64,000 bases of DNA from Bacillus sp. AFS006103 (GTDB lineage Bacteria > Bacillota > Bacilli > Bacillales > Cytobacillaceae). The DNA is taken from contig NTXX01000016.1 of NCBI GenBank assembly GCA_002559145.1, positions 1 through 64,000 on the forward strand. Reading direction: 5' to 3'. Position numbers and translations under genes: made by a program. Shown piece by piece: positions 16,723 to 25,128 of this stretch; the first letter of the stretch is position 1; each line of letters begins with the position of its first letter. The notes beneath the pieces were generated by a model. It searched no databases. It worked only from the letters and a program-made list of their open reading frames with translations, and had not been told where the DNA came from.

Positions 16723-16857
16723 TTATCGTTCTATATTCATTTTGTTGTTTTGAAAAAAGGGCAGACTCCCCCCTTTGAAAACTACACCATGAAAAATTGC
16801 ACGATAAATATTAAGAGCTTCCAACCATAATAACCGTGCAAAAATAGAACGTTTCAT
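16723..16857 (-). CDS. 44-aa small protein, unknown, complete transcription unit
   Basis: I do not recognise this peptide. ATG 16857 follows GGAGGTGGAGAAG; a near-consensus sigma-A promoter (TTGCAA-17-TACAAT, 16894-16922) is about 35 bp upstream, and a terminator follows at 16661-16693. The product is basic with an amphipathic or hydrophobic middle: it begins MKRSIFARLLWLEALNIYR and continues AIFHGVVFKGGS. It could insert peripherally in the membrane. No cysteine pair or leader GG-cleavage context is clear. The complete set of signals makes a real gene likely. Confidence 0.65.
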   Translation of the reverse strand: MKRSIFARLLWLEALNIYRAIFHGVVFKGGSLPFFQNNKMNIER

Positions 16858-16893
16858 CTCTTCTCCACCTCCGTTTCTAATCAAGTTATTTTT

Positions 16894-16922
16894 ATTGTAA
16901 ATTTTTCTGATAACGATTGCAA
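16894..16922 (-). promoter_or_regulatory. sigma-A promoter of the 44-codon gene
   Basis: TTGCAA (16922-16917), 17-bp spacer, TACAAT (16899-16894), read on the minus strand. Confidence 0.75.
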
Positions 16923-16956
16923 GCCCATTTTTTCTGATTAATCTAAAGGTTGGGAA

Positions 16957-17081
16957 TTTGATTCCGCCTAATAGGGTGGTTATTCCGCGAACATTTGGGT
17001 GAATTCCGCTAACCCGAAAGATTATTCCGCCAAACTTCCAAGTTATTCCGCCAACTTAACCATTTATTCCGCCAACACGCT
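16957..17081. repeat. six-unit tandem array, exact 21-bp period, core ATTCCGCCAAC
   Basis: ATTCCGC begins at 16961, 16982, 17003, 17024, 17045 and 17066, each exactly 21 bp apart. The later units read TTATTCCGCCAAC followed by eight variable bases. The array ends at the stop codon of the 17082 gene and lies upstream of the promoter at 16922. Too short and regular in period for CRISPR. Confidence 0.85.
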
Positions 17082-17495
17082 TTAATGAAGGTACTTTTTA
17101 CGAGAACCCTGCCTTCTTCGGAAGACAAACTTTCGAAAATCATCTTCCTTTAAATTCCCATCGTAGCTTAAGAAGAGTAAGGATTGATATTCTGGATACC
17201 GTCCCTTGACAAAAAGGGCGAAATCCTTTCGTTCGCCCTTTTGTTTCATTTTAAACTCTTCCTGTCCAATGATTTCTTCAATTTTCTTCTCATAATAAGC
17301 CTTCGTATCTTCCCACTTTTCCTTGCGATTCACCAAAACATCTCTGGCATAGGCAGGTAATTTCTCAATCACAAGATCAATATAGCCTTCTGACCACATG
17401 ATCATTTTGTCCTTTTCAGGGAGTTCAAAGACCATATTCATCAACTCAAGATCATCGACTGTATCCATTGCTGCATATTTCCCGACCCGATTCAT
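17082..17495 (-). CDS. hypothetical protein downstream of prsA
   Basis: 137 aa from ATG 17495 (AGAGGTGA upstream). Soluble, rich in Lys and Glu, no signal peptide or membrane helix. A C-terminal block FALFVKGRYPEYQSLLFLSYDG followed by RKFVFRRRQGSRKKYLH is basic and could bind nucleic acid; I recall similar C-terminal ends in RNA-ligase-like proteins but cannot confirm this. It follows the PrsA-like gene by 27 nt on the same strand and is probably in its operon. Confidence 0.6.
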   Translation of the reverse strand: MNRVGKYAAMDTVDDLELMNMVFELPEKDKMIMWSEGYIDLVIEKLPAYARDVLVNRKEKWEDTKAYYEKKIEEIIGQEEFKMKQKGERKDFALFVKGRYPEYQSLLFLSYDGNLKEDDFRKFVFRRRQGSRKKYLH

Positions 17496-17522
17496 CTTGT
17501 TGTTCACCTCTTGATTGTAGGG

Positions 17523-18410
17523 TTAAGCTTCTTCTAGGGTATTCTCGATTTTATAGTTCTTTTTCTTAGCCTCTAGCCAGGTTGTATACTCAGATTCAAT
17601 TTTCTGATCAAGTAAAGTCGCTTTAATTTTATCTTTACTGTCATTATAATTTGCTTCTTGTGCTTCCTTTTTAGCCTCAACTTTAATAATATGGTATCCA
17701 TACTTTGTCTTTACTGGTTTACTTACTTGGTTTACGGCTAGTCCAAAGGCCGCATCGTCAAATTCTGCAACCATTGTCCCTTTTGCAAAATAACCAAGAT
17801 CCCCACCTGAATCCTTCGTACTATCATCGGTAGAATATTCTTTGGCTAACTTCGCAAAATTACCGCCATCGGTAAGCTTTTGTTGGACCTCATTCGCAGT
17901 CTTTTCATCTGGAACAAGAATATGACTAGCTTTTATTTGCTCCGCTTTTGCAAAGGAATCCTTGTTTTCATCAAAATAAGTCTTCATTTCCTCATCGGTA
18001 ATTGTAATTTCCGGCTCAAGCAATTTTTTAATCGTCAAATAGTTTTTTAAATCTTGTTTTAGAAATGCCAATGTAGTGTTGTTGCTTTCAAGTGCCTGAT
18101 TAAAGGCATCTTCGCCTCCATAAGATGCTTTAAGTTTTTCAATCTCATTAGTCAGTTCACTAGCTTTCACACTAACTTTTTGCTTTTTAGCTTCTGCAGC
18201 GACAATTTTATCGCTTATTATTTTATCAACAGTGGCTGCACCGTACTGCGCGACCATTTCACTGTATAACTCGTCTTTACTGATTGCCTCACCATTTAAC
18301 TTTGCGACCGTCTCATCCTTCTTTAGGGCGAAACTTAACGAGATACCCATCGTAATTAATAGCACTAATATTATTAGTACAGTCTTTTTATGTTGCTTTA
18401 ATAAGGACAT
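17523..18410 (-). CDS. PrsA-like membrane-anchored foldase (parvulin PPIase)
   Basis: 295 aa. One N-terminal membrane segment (TVLIILVLLITMGISLSFAL) without a lipobox cysteine, so it is anchored by the helix, unlike PrsA itself, which is a lipoprotein. A SurA_N-type helical region at about 30-140 is followed by a parvulin rotamase domain at about 150-245 (ASHILVPDEKTANEVQQKL, STDDSTKDSGGDLGYF, VKTKYGYHIIKV). It should assist folding of exported proteins at the outer membrane face. It is 20 nt from the HtrA-like protease gene upstream, so folding and quality control are linked. Confidence 0.87.
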   Translation of the reverse strand: MSLLKQHKKTVLIILVLLITMGISLSFALKKDETVAKLNGEAISKDELYSEMVAQYGAATVDKIISDKIVAAEAKKQKVSVKASELTNEIEKLKASYGGEDAFNQALESNNTTLAFLKQDLKNYLTIKKLLEPEITITDEEMKTYFDENKDSFAKAEQIKASHILVPDEKTANEVQQKLTDGGNFAKLAKEYSTDDSTKDSGGDLGYFAKGTMVAEFDDAAFGLAVNQVSKPVKTKYGYHIIKVEAKKEAQEANYNDSKDKIKATLLDQKIESEYTTWLEAKKKNYKIENTLEEA

Positions 18411-18430
18411 TTTTTAAGTTCTCCCTTTTG

Positions 18431-19876
18431 TTATTCTGAAAGTTTCACATTGACCGTCATTTGTTTTCCGTTACGGTAAACTCCAAATTTTATTTCATCA
18501 CCCTTGTTTACTTTTGTGTATAAATATTTCCTAAGTTCTGAAGAACTAGTAATTTCTTTTCCATTCATGGAGATAATAATATCCTTTACTTGCAGTCCAG
18601 CGCTTGCAGCTGCAGAATTAGGCTCAATGGTTGTAAGCATGACACCCTTAGTTGTGTTAGGGAGGTTTTGCCAGTACATTTGTGGAACTTGATCAAGGTC
18701 AGAAAGCCCTACCCCGAGATAAGGACGGTCAATTTTCCCGCTTTTTATTAATTGATTCACAATTGGAATCAGGTCATTACTTGGAATCGCAAAGCCTAAC
18801 CCTTCGACACCACTCTCAGAGATTTTTAAACTATTAATGCCAATCACTTGCCCTTGTGGGTTAATTAAGGCACCGCCGCTGTTCCCTGGGTTGATTGCTG
18901 CGTCCGTCTGGATTACATTGGTATCCCAATTTCCCGCTGAAGTGGTAATTGCAATGCTTCGATTCGTCGCACTAACAATCCCCTGCGTTACTGTTCTTGA
19001 TAGATCAAGGCCGAGCGGGTTTCCAATTGCATAGACCTGGTCGCCCGGGCGAAGTGTAGAGGAATCACCAAAATCAGCTGTTGCCGTCACGTATTTGGCA
19101 TCAATTTTTAATACAGCGAGATCCGTTAAGGCATCCGTACCAACCACTTCTGCGGTTGCCTTTTCACCGTCAAATAGAGATACTTCGAGTTTTGTGGCCC
19201 CTTCGACCACGTGGTTGTTGGTTACAATATAGGCTTTGCCATTATTTTTTTGAAAAATAACCCCAGAGCCTGATCCACTTTCCACACTTTGTGAAGAGTT
19301 AGGATCTCCATAAAAATTATTCTGTTGTTGTTGATAATTGACGATCCCGACAATGGCTTTTGATACCTTTTCGACCGTATCTGCAATTGAATTAGACGAT
19401 GCCGCTGTTGGCTGAGCCACAACTGCAGTTACCTGTCTACCTTGTTGAGAACTACTTGCCTCCTGATTCTCCACTTTCGGGAAATGATCATTGATATAGT
19501 TTGTATAAGGAAGAATGGCTAATGTCAAAACAGACCCAATTACTCCTGCTGCAAGTGTAGAAGCAAATCCTTTTGCGCTCCGTTTTTTCTTATTCTTTTG
19601 ATCAACCTGACTGAAAGTACGCGATTGCTCCATTTCCGGTGGTAATAATACTTCCTCCTTGGGTTTAAAATCTGTAGTTTCTTCTTGCTCCTCACGCTCC
19701 ATAAAATCGTTCACCTCAACTTTGTAAGTTGCATCGACTGCATATTTATTTTCTTCGGAATGATTGACATTGATTATATCTGTAATTGGTTCTTCTCTAA
19801 TTGTATTTCCAGTTTTCTCAGATGAATTTTGTTGACTTTTTTCAAATTCATTTTCATTTTCATTTTTAAATTCCAT
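18431..19876 (-). CDS. HtrA/DegP-like membrane-anchored serine protease
   Basis: 481 aa from ATG 19876 (AAGGAG 10 bases upstream; TTG 19885 is too close). Cytoplasmic acidic N-terminus of about 100 residues, one membrane helix at about 103-123, then an extracytoplasmic trypsin-like S1C domain with triad segments TNNHVVEG (His), LTDLAVLKID (Asp) and NPGNSGGALI (Ser), and one PDZ domain at the end (TIEPNSAAASAGLQVKDIII). It degrades misfolded exported proteins, as HtrA, HtrB and YyxA do in B. subtilis. Heads a likely operon with the PrsA-like gene. No CssR site could be identified by eye. Confidence 0.92.
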   Translation of the reverse strand: MEFKNENENEFEKSQQNSSEKTGNTIREEPITDIINVNHSEENKYAVDATYKVEVNDFMEREEQEETTDFKPKEEVLLPPEMEQSRTFSQVDQKNKKKRSAKGFASTLAAGVIGSVLTLAILPYTNYINDHFPKVENQEASSSQQGRQVTAVVAQPTAASSNSIADTVEKVSKAIVGIVNYQQQQNNFYGDPNSSQSVESGSGSGVIFQKNNGKAYIVTNNHVVEGATKLEVSLFDGEKATAEVVGTDALTDLAVLKIDAKYVTATADFGDSSTLRPGDQVYAIGNPLGLDLSRTVTQGIVSATNRSIAITTSAGNWDTNVIQTDAAINPGNSGGALINPQGQVIGINSLKISESGVEGLGFAIPSNDLIPIVNQLIKSGKIDRPYLGVGLSDLDQVPQMYWQNLPNTTKGVMLTTIEPNSAAASAGLQVKDIIISMNGKEITSSSELRKYLYTKVNKGDEIKFGVYRNGKQMTVNVKLSE

Positions 19877-20064
19877 CTTACTCAATCTCCTTCAAAGATT
19901 TTCTATCTTATCTATACTTTAACTAACAAATCTTAAGAAATTATTAACAAACTATAACGGCTTTTGGAAAAAACTAAGAAGTTTTATCGTTTATTAGAAA
20001 ACTCACCAGTCCCGATGGGCGAAGAAAGCACTTAAGCCTGCGTTGAAAGTTAGATTTTGCAATA

Positions 20065-20170
20065 TATCAGCGAAAAATAGAGTTTTATCAGCGATAACGA
20101 ACCATTTATCAGCGATAAATTCAATATATCAGCGATAATCAATTTTTATCAGCGATACGAATTATCAGCC
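20065..20170. repeat. six-unit array, about 20-21-bp period, core TTATCAGCGATAA
   Basis: TATCAGC begins at 20065, 20086, 20107, 20127, 20147 and 20163. The core TTATC-AGC-GATAA is an imperfect palindrome; spacers are A/T-rich. It lies between the yclK terminator and the HtrA promoter region. Confidence 0.85.
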
Positions 20171-20204
20171 AAAAAAAGCTGCGGGCATCGACCCGCAGCT
20201 TCTT
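20171..20204 (-). terminator. yclK terminator
   Basis: On the minus strand AGCTGCGGG, loop TCGATG, CCCGCAGCT followed by a T run. Confidence 0.85.
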
Positions 20205-20218
20205 TATTGCTATTAATA

Positions 20219-21619
20219 CTATATTTTAATCACGAATTTTGTCCCTTTTCCCGCTTCACTGAAAACATTGATTTCGCCATTATGAAGGAGAACCAATTGC
20301 TTTACAATCGACAGACCTAACCCAAATTCACCATATGGATTACTGGTCCTGGAAATATCAGCCTTATAGAAACGACGCCAAATATTTTCGATGTCACTCG
20401 GATTGATGCCAATCCCTGTATCTTCCACTTCAATAATAGTCGACTTGCCGTCCGTTCTCCCGCGCAGCCAAATCGTTCCGTCCGAGGTAAACTGTATGCT
20501 ATTTTTGGTGATGTTTATTAATATTTGAATCAAACGATCGTAATCCGCATTAACCATGACATCTGGATTAGCTTCAATCACAATTTGATTATTTTTATCC
20601 TCTGCTTGAGGCTGTAGTTGTTCCTGAATAATTTCAAGTAACTCGAAGAGCTGAAAATCTTCTCTGTATAATTGGATTTGATTGGAGCGAATTTTGTCAA
20701 AATCCAAATTTTCATTGACTAGACGAATCAGTCTTTTGGCTTCTTGACTGACTAGATTAATGCCACGTTCTTTATCTTCTTCTGGGATCATGTCGTTTTT
20801 CAATCCTTCGATAACGCCGCTAATGGTCGTCAATGGCGTACGCATTTCATGGGAAACATCAGACAAAAATTGTCTTCGTCTATTTTCAAGACTTTCAATC
20901 TCCTCCATGGAGGTATTAATTTTGTCGACCATATGATTAAAATCGTTTGCTAATTCACCAATTTCATCAAAATTAGCAGATGTTACATGGACATGATAAT
21001 TCCCAGCAGAGACGAGGGAGGTTGCTTCACGAAGACGTTTAATCCTGTTCACATGAATCCTTGATAGAAACCAACTAAGCAGAAATGACACAACAAGTGC
21101 AATAATAATGGCATACAAGATAAACTGATTAACGCGATGAATCATGGCACTTGAGCCGCTAATCGGTGAGGTTAATAAAATTCCACCAATAAAGGTTCCG
21201 TTATTAAGATACGGTAAAACAACAAAAGTAACCCCTTCTTGGCCAAACCTTTTATAATCACTATTCACCACAAGAGTTTGACCATTTGAAATCCGATCCC
21301 AATCTTTGTCAGATAACCCCCCAGGGGCTGGACCCTGTTTTCCAACAGCGTATAGTTTTCCGTCTTGGTCAAACAAACTAAAGCTCATTTTTCTTGTTGA
21401 TAACACAGAACTATAACGATTAATAACTTGGCCCGCCGCTTGCGGAGTTTCATCAATCTCAGATAGTATAGACTTCCCGTAAGAAATGAGTTCGTCTGCT
21501 TTGTTCTCATAGACCAGATTTTCTACATAATGGGCAAATAAAAGACTTAATACTAAAAAGGCAACAATGATAATACTGATGTGGCTAAAGAATTGTTGGT
21601 AAATATACCTAAACTTCAT
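20219..21619 (-). CDS. yclK: sensor histidine kinase YclK
   Basis: 466 aa from ATG 21619, which aligns with the start of B. subtilis YclK (MKxRYxYQ). TM1 about 9-31, extracytoplasmic sensor about 32-164, TM2 about 166-186, then HAMP (about 190-245), HisKA with FLSDVSHEMRTPLTT (His257), and HATPase with NITKNSIQFT, DTGIGI, WRRFYKADISR and GEFGLGLSIVKQL. Overlaps yclJ by 11 nt. Signal unknown; the B. subtilis pair is reported to respond to oxygen limitation. Confidence 0.88.
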   Translation of the reverse strand: MKFRYIYQQFFSHISIIIVAFLVLSLLFAHYVENLVYENKADELISYGKSILSEIDETPQAAGQVINRYSSVLSTRKMSFSLFDQDGKLYAVGKQGPAPGGLSDKDWDRISNGQTLVVNSDYKRFGQEGVTFVVLPYLNNGTFIGGILLTSPISGSSAMIHRVNQFILYAIIIALVVSFLLSWFLSRIHVNRIKRLREATSLVSAGNYHVHVTSANFDEIGELANDFNHMVDKINTSMEEIESLENRRRQFLSDVSHEMRTPLTTISGVIEGLKNDMIPEEDKERGINLVSQEAKRLIRLVNENLDFDKIRSNQIQLYREDFQLFELLEIIQEQLQPQAEDKNNQIVIEANPDVMVNADYDRLIQILINITKNSIQFTSDGTIWLRGRTDGKSTIIEVEDTGIGINPSDIENIWRRFYKADISRTSNPYGEFGLGLSIVKQLVLLHNGEINVFSEAGKGTKFVIKI

Positions 21620-22310
21620 CCGCTTTGATGGATTCATCAAACTTATATCCTACCCCCCACACCGTATGGAAGAATGGTTGTGAACTTGTTTCCACTTTCT
21701 TACGCAGTCGTTTGATATGAACATCGACAGTTCGTTCATCCCCATAAAACTGATAGCCCCAAACACGTTCAAGCAGCTGTTCTCTTGAAAATACCTGGCG
21801 GGGATGTTCCACCATATAATAAAGTAAATCAAACTCTTTTGGGGTTAGATTGGTAACCGGTGTTCCATCGACAATCACTTCACGCGTATTTTTACTTATT
21901 TTAAAATGGTCTGTTTGGAGGAAATCGTCGGCCTCCTTAGGCACTTGGGTTTGGAACCTGCGCGTAACCGCCTTAATTCTCGCCATCAATGTCAGTGGAC
22001 TAAATGGCTTCGTCACATAATCATCCGCTCCCATTTCCAGCCCAAGTACCTGGTCTGACTCACTGTCTTTTGCGGTTAACATAATAATTGGAACCGTATA
22101 CGCTTCTTGACGGATTTTACGGCAAATCGTTACCCCGTCCATTCCAGGCAGCATCCAGTCAATAATGAGAGCATCCCATGTACCTTCTTTTATACGGTTG
22201 TATCCGACAAGGCCATCATTGACAAACTCCCCATCAATACCTTCTTTGGCAAAAAACATTTCAATCATGGAACACACACTTTTATTATCTTCAATCACTA
22301 AAATCCTCAA
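21609..22310 (-). CDS. yclJ: OmpR-family response regulator YclJ
   Basis: 233 aa, TTG start at 22310 with AGGAG upstream. Receiver domain with IEDN, Asp51 (LIIDWMLPGMDG) and DDYVTKPFSPLTL; winged helix with LTPKEFDLLYYMVEHPRQVFSREQLL and GDERTVDVHIKRLRKK. The wording of these blocks is very close to what I know of B. subtilis YclJ. Overlaps yclK. The unit precedes the HtrA/PrsA cluster on the same strand but is separated from it by a terminator and repeat array. Confidence 0.9.
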   Translation of the reverse strand: MRILVIEDNKSVCSMIEMFFAKEGIDGEFVNDGLVGYNRIKEGTWDALIIDWMLPGMDGVTICRKIRQEAYTVPIIMLTAKDSESDQVLGLEMGADDYVTKPFSPLTLMARIKAVTRRFQTQVPKEADDFLQTDHFKISKNTREVIVDGTPVTNLTPKEFDLLYYMVEHPRQVFSREQLLERVWGYQFYGDERTVDVHIKRLRKKVETSSQPFFHTVWGVGYKFDESIKADEV

Positions 22311-22479
22311 TATCGATCCACTCCTACTACAACTTAAAGTGTTCTTTTTATTAAGTTTATCTCAAATTTTAGGCATATCAACAATAAATACAATTCTTCC
22401 CTACTATTTAATAGTTTGTTCATAGTTTATTAATAAAAAAGACGGTGTGAGCAGAGCCAAATGTCACTTTTCCAATAGA

Positions 22480-22511
22480 AAAGAGGCTTGAATCACTTCA
22501 AGACCTCTTTC
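22480..22511 (-). terminator. terminator of the fatty-acid regulon
   Basis: On the minus strand AAAGAGGTCTTGAA, loop GTGA, TTCAAGCCTCTTTTC; 17 nt past the last gene of the operon. Confidence 0.8.
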
Positions 22512-22526
22512 ATACATTATTTATTA

Positions 22527-23504
22527 TTACGGTTCTAGAATTAATTTACCATGTGTTTTTCGCGATTGCAGCAAGATGTGGACCTTTGCTGCATCCTCTA
22601 ATGGGAATACCCCGCCAATGGTGAGCTTTAATTTTCCTTCAGCGAGGTATGTAAGTAACTCAACCAAACTCGGTTGAAGCAATTCAGGTTTTCTCATAAT
22701 CTGTGGCAGGAAAAAGCCAATTACTGATTGGTTTCTGGCCATTAGTGATGACGGATAGAAGCGGGCTTGTTCACCACTTGCAGCGCCAAACACAACAAGG
22801 CGGCCAAACGTGGCAAGACATTTGACGGTTTTATTAAAAACCTCACCGCCCACCATTTCAAGCGCCACGTTTACCCCTTTGCCGCCAGTTGCCTCAAGAA
22901 CCTGTTGTTCCCAGTCCGGCTCCGTATAGTTGATGAGCACATCTGCACCCATTTCACTTGCTAACGCCAACTTTTCATCCGAGCTTGCGGTTGCGATTAC
23001 TTTGCCAGCCCCAAATAATTTGGCGAGCTGAACCGCTATAGTTCCCACACCACCTGCAGCAGCATGCACAAGGACACTTTCTCCTTTTTCTAACCGTCCC
23101 ATTGTTTTTAAAATATGGTACGCACTTAAGCCTTGAAGCGGTAGTGCGACAGCCGTATGGAAATCTAAATGCTCCGGAATTGGAATCAGTGCACGCTCAT
23201 CGGCTAACGCATATTCCGCATAGCCTCCTGATTCTATTAAAGTGACAATTCTTGTCCCCGGCTTAACTTTCGTCACCTGGTCGCCCACGGCAGCGACGAC
23301 TCCGGCTATTTCTGCACCGGGAATAAAAGGCAGCGGTGTCTTGACAACGTACTGCCCTTCTCTCCTTGCGGTATCTGCGTAGTTTACACCAATTGCTTTG
23401 ATTTCAATTAATACTTCATGGCCAGTTGGGGCCGGCTTGTCAATTTCCACTAAATTTAATACTTCTGGTCCGCCATACTCTGTTAATCGAACTGCTTTCA
23501 TCAT
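22527..23504 (-). CDS. NAD(P)H:quinone oxidoreductase / zinc-independent MDR dehydrogenase
   Basis: 325 aa, medium-chain dehydrogenase of the quinone oxidoreductase group. N-terminal GroES-like domain (VGVNYAD-type INYADTARREG, FIPGAEIAGVV) without the zinc-ligand cysteines of alcohol dehydrogenases. Cofactor domain with VLVHAAAGGVGTIAVQLAK and ATASSDEKLALA, where a non-acidic residue after the glycine loop suggests NADPH. Last gene of the TetR-controlled unit, 10 nt after the enoyl-CoA hydratase; in this context it could reduce an enoyl-CoA or quinone-like intermediate. Confidence 0.85.
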   Translation of the reverse strand: MMKAVRLTEYGGPEVLNLVEIDKPAPTGHEVLIEIKAIGVNYADTARREGQYVVKTPLPFIPGAEIAGVVAAVGDQVTKVKPGTRIVTLIESGGYAEYALADERALIPIPEHLDFHTAVALPLQGLSAYHILKTMGRLEKGESVLVHAAAGGVGTIAVQLAKLFGAGKVIATASSDEKLALASEMGADVLINYTEPDWEQQVLEATGGKGVNVALEMVGGEVFNKTVKCLATFGRLVVFGAASGEQARFYPSSLMARNQSVIGFFLPQIMRKPELLQPSLVELLTYLAEGKLKLTIGGVFPLEDAAKVHILLQSRKTHGKLILEP

Positions 23505-23514
23505 TTGTCATCCC

Positions 23515-24294
23515 CTATTTTCCTTTAAATGCTGGTTTTCTCTTTTCCTTAAATGCTGTAATACCTTCTGTGTGATCCGCCGTTTGCACCATTAATGTCT
23601 GAATCAGCCGTTCCTGCTCAAGGATATCCTCAAGTGTTGAGGTAAATGACTGATCAATTAATTTCTTTTGTTTTCCAAAAGCTTTTCCGGGACCATGAGC
23701 CAATTTTAAAGCAAACTTTGTTGTTTCTTCCTGGAGTTTTTCCAATGGCACTAGATAATTAATTACCCCCAGTTGATAGAGGCGCTCAGCAGGGACCGGC
23801 TCTGCCGTAAAGAAGAATTGTTTTGCTAAATGAGGGCCAATCAGTCTTGGAAGCAAATAAGAGCCGCCGCCATCGGATATTAAGCCCACCTGTGAAAAAC
23901 TAAGGGCAAACTTGCTTCCCTCTGCTGCTACAATTAAATCACAGGCAAGAGCTAAATTGAACCCTGCCCCAGCTGCAAACCCGTGGACAGCTGCAATGAT
24001 TGGCTTTTCTGTTTCTTTCATTAATAAAATGAGTTCATTAAGTTTCCCGATATGGTCGTAAACTTGCACAGAATCTGCCTGCCCCATTGTTTTCACGTCA
24101 CCACCCGCACTAAAGGAACGCCCAGCTCCTGATAACACAATCACCTGGATGTCTTCATCATTTTGGGCATTTGTAAGTGCATCCTTTAACCCTAAAATCA
24201 TCTCGGGGCTAAACGCATTTAGACTTTCCGGACGGTTTAATGTTAATGACAAGACTGGACCTAATTTTTCAACTATTAAATCTCCTTGGCTCAT
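23515..24294 (-). CDS. enoyl-CoA hydratase/isomerase family protein
   Basis: 259 aa from ATG 24294 (GGA eight bases upstream). Crotonase fold: LTLNRPESLNAFSPEM, oxyanion-hole segments SGAGRSFSAGGDVK and AAVHGFAAGAGFNLALACDLIVAA, and SQVGLISDGGGSYLLPR. The last places Asp/Gly where classic hydratases have Glu, as in PaaG-like isomerases, so isomerase or hydratase activity is open. It sits in the acyl-CoA catabolic operon between the SDR and the quinone oxidoreductase. Confidence 0.88.
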   Translation of the reverse strand: MSQGDLIVEKLGPVLSLTLNRPESLNAFSPEMILGLKDALTNAQNDEDIQVIVLSGAGRSFSAGGDVKTMGQADSVQVYDHIGKLNELILLMKETEKPIIAAVHGFAAGAGFNLALACDLIVAAEGSKFALSFSQVGLISDGGGSYLLPRLIGPHLAKQFFFTAEPVPAERLYQLGVINYLVPLEKLQEETTKFALKLAHGPGKAFGKQKKLIDQSFTSTLEDILEQERLIQTLMVQTADHTEGITAFKEKRKPAFKGK

Positions 24295-24342
24295 TTTCAT
24301 CTTCCTTTCGGTTTAAGTTGGAAACCTTTCATTCAAAAAGCT

Positions 24343-25113
24343 TTATTTTATCAGCCAGCCGCCATCAACAAGTAAATCCGAACCAGTCATATAAGAGGCA
24401 TCACTTGAAGCCGCAAATGCTATGACACTTGCAATTTCTTCGGGATTTCCTACTCTTTGTAAGGCCGTGTTTTTTTGAATGGCTCTTACAAAACGGTCAT
24501 TTTTTAAGCCTTGCTCGGTTAAAGGTGTCTCCACAAATCCAGGGGATACGGAGTTGACACGGATCTCATAGGGTGCTAATTCTTGGGCAAGTGACCTCGT
24601 CAAATTAATCACTCCTGCTTTCGCTGCACTGTAATGTGGTATTTCCGCACCTGCCTGATGACCTGACAAGGAGGCAATATTGACAATTGCCCTGTTATGC
24701 ACCTGTCGCTGGGCACCATCAACCATGATTTTTCCAAGCGCTTTTGAAACTAAAAACACACTCTTCAAATTAACATCTTGCACATCGTCCCATTCTTGTT
24801 CGGACATTTCCAATAGTCTTGAGTTCCTAGATCCCCCGGCATTATTGATTAAAACGTGTAAATCGCCGTAATAACGCTCTACATATTCTGCTAATTCTGC
24901 GACATCCTCAGCATCAGTACAATCTGCAGCGAAGATTTCTGCTAATGGAATTCTACTTTTTTTATTAATCTCGTCTGCCGTTTCTTTGAGCTTTTGTTTC
25001 GTTCTGCCTACTAAGATTACCTTTGCACCCTCACTAGAAAGGCGAAGAGCTGTCGCCCTGCCTATTCCACTGCCTGCTCCTGTTATTACTGCAATCGTTT
25101 GTGCAAACCTCAT
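24343..25113 (-). CDS. short-chain dehydrogenase/reductase
   Basis: 256 aa from ATG 25113 (AAGGTGG eight bases upstream). Classical SDR: TGAGSGIGRATAL cofactor loop followed by LVGRTKQK (Arg suggests NADP preference), NNAGGS, catalytic Ser in NIASLSGHQAG, YSAAKAG with Tyr and Lys, and GFVETPLTEQG. Probably oxidises a hydroxyacyl-CoA in the catabolic operon. It follows the ComB-family gene by 15 nt. Confidence 0.87.
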   Translation of the reverse strand: MRFAQTIAVITGAGSGIGRATALRLSSEGAKVILVGRTKQKLKETADEINKKSRIPLAEIFAADCTDAEDVAELAEYVERYYGDLHVLINNAGGSRNSRLLEMSEQEWDDVQDVNLKSVFLVSKALGKIMVDGAQRQVHNRAIVNIASLSGHQAGAEIPHYSAAKAGVINLTRSLAQELAPYEIRVNSVSPGFVETPLTEQGLKNDRFVRAIQKNTALQRVGNPEEIASVIAFAASSDASYMTGSDLLVDGGWLIK

Positions 25114-25128
25114 CAATGCCACCACCTT

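Noticed and set aside
16957-20170. CRISPR arrays
   Set aside because: Units are 20-21 bp including the spacer, cores are 7-13 bp, spacers are 8-9 variable bases, and no cas genes are near.
18431-22310. yclJK as a CssRS-type system controlling the adjacent HtrA gene
   Set aside because: The regulator and kinase sequences match YclJ/YclK and not CssR/CssS, and a terminator plus repeat array separate them from the protease gene.
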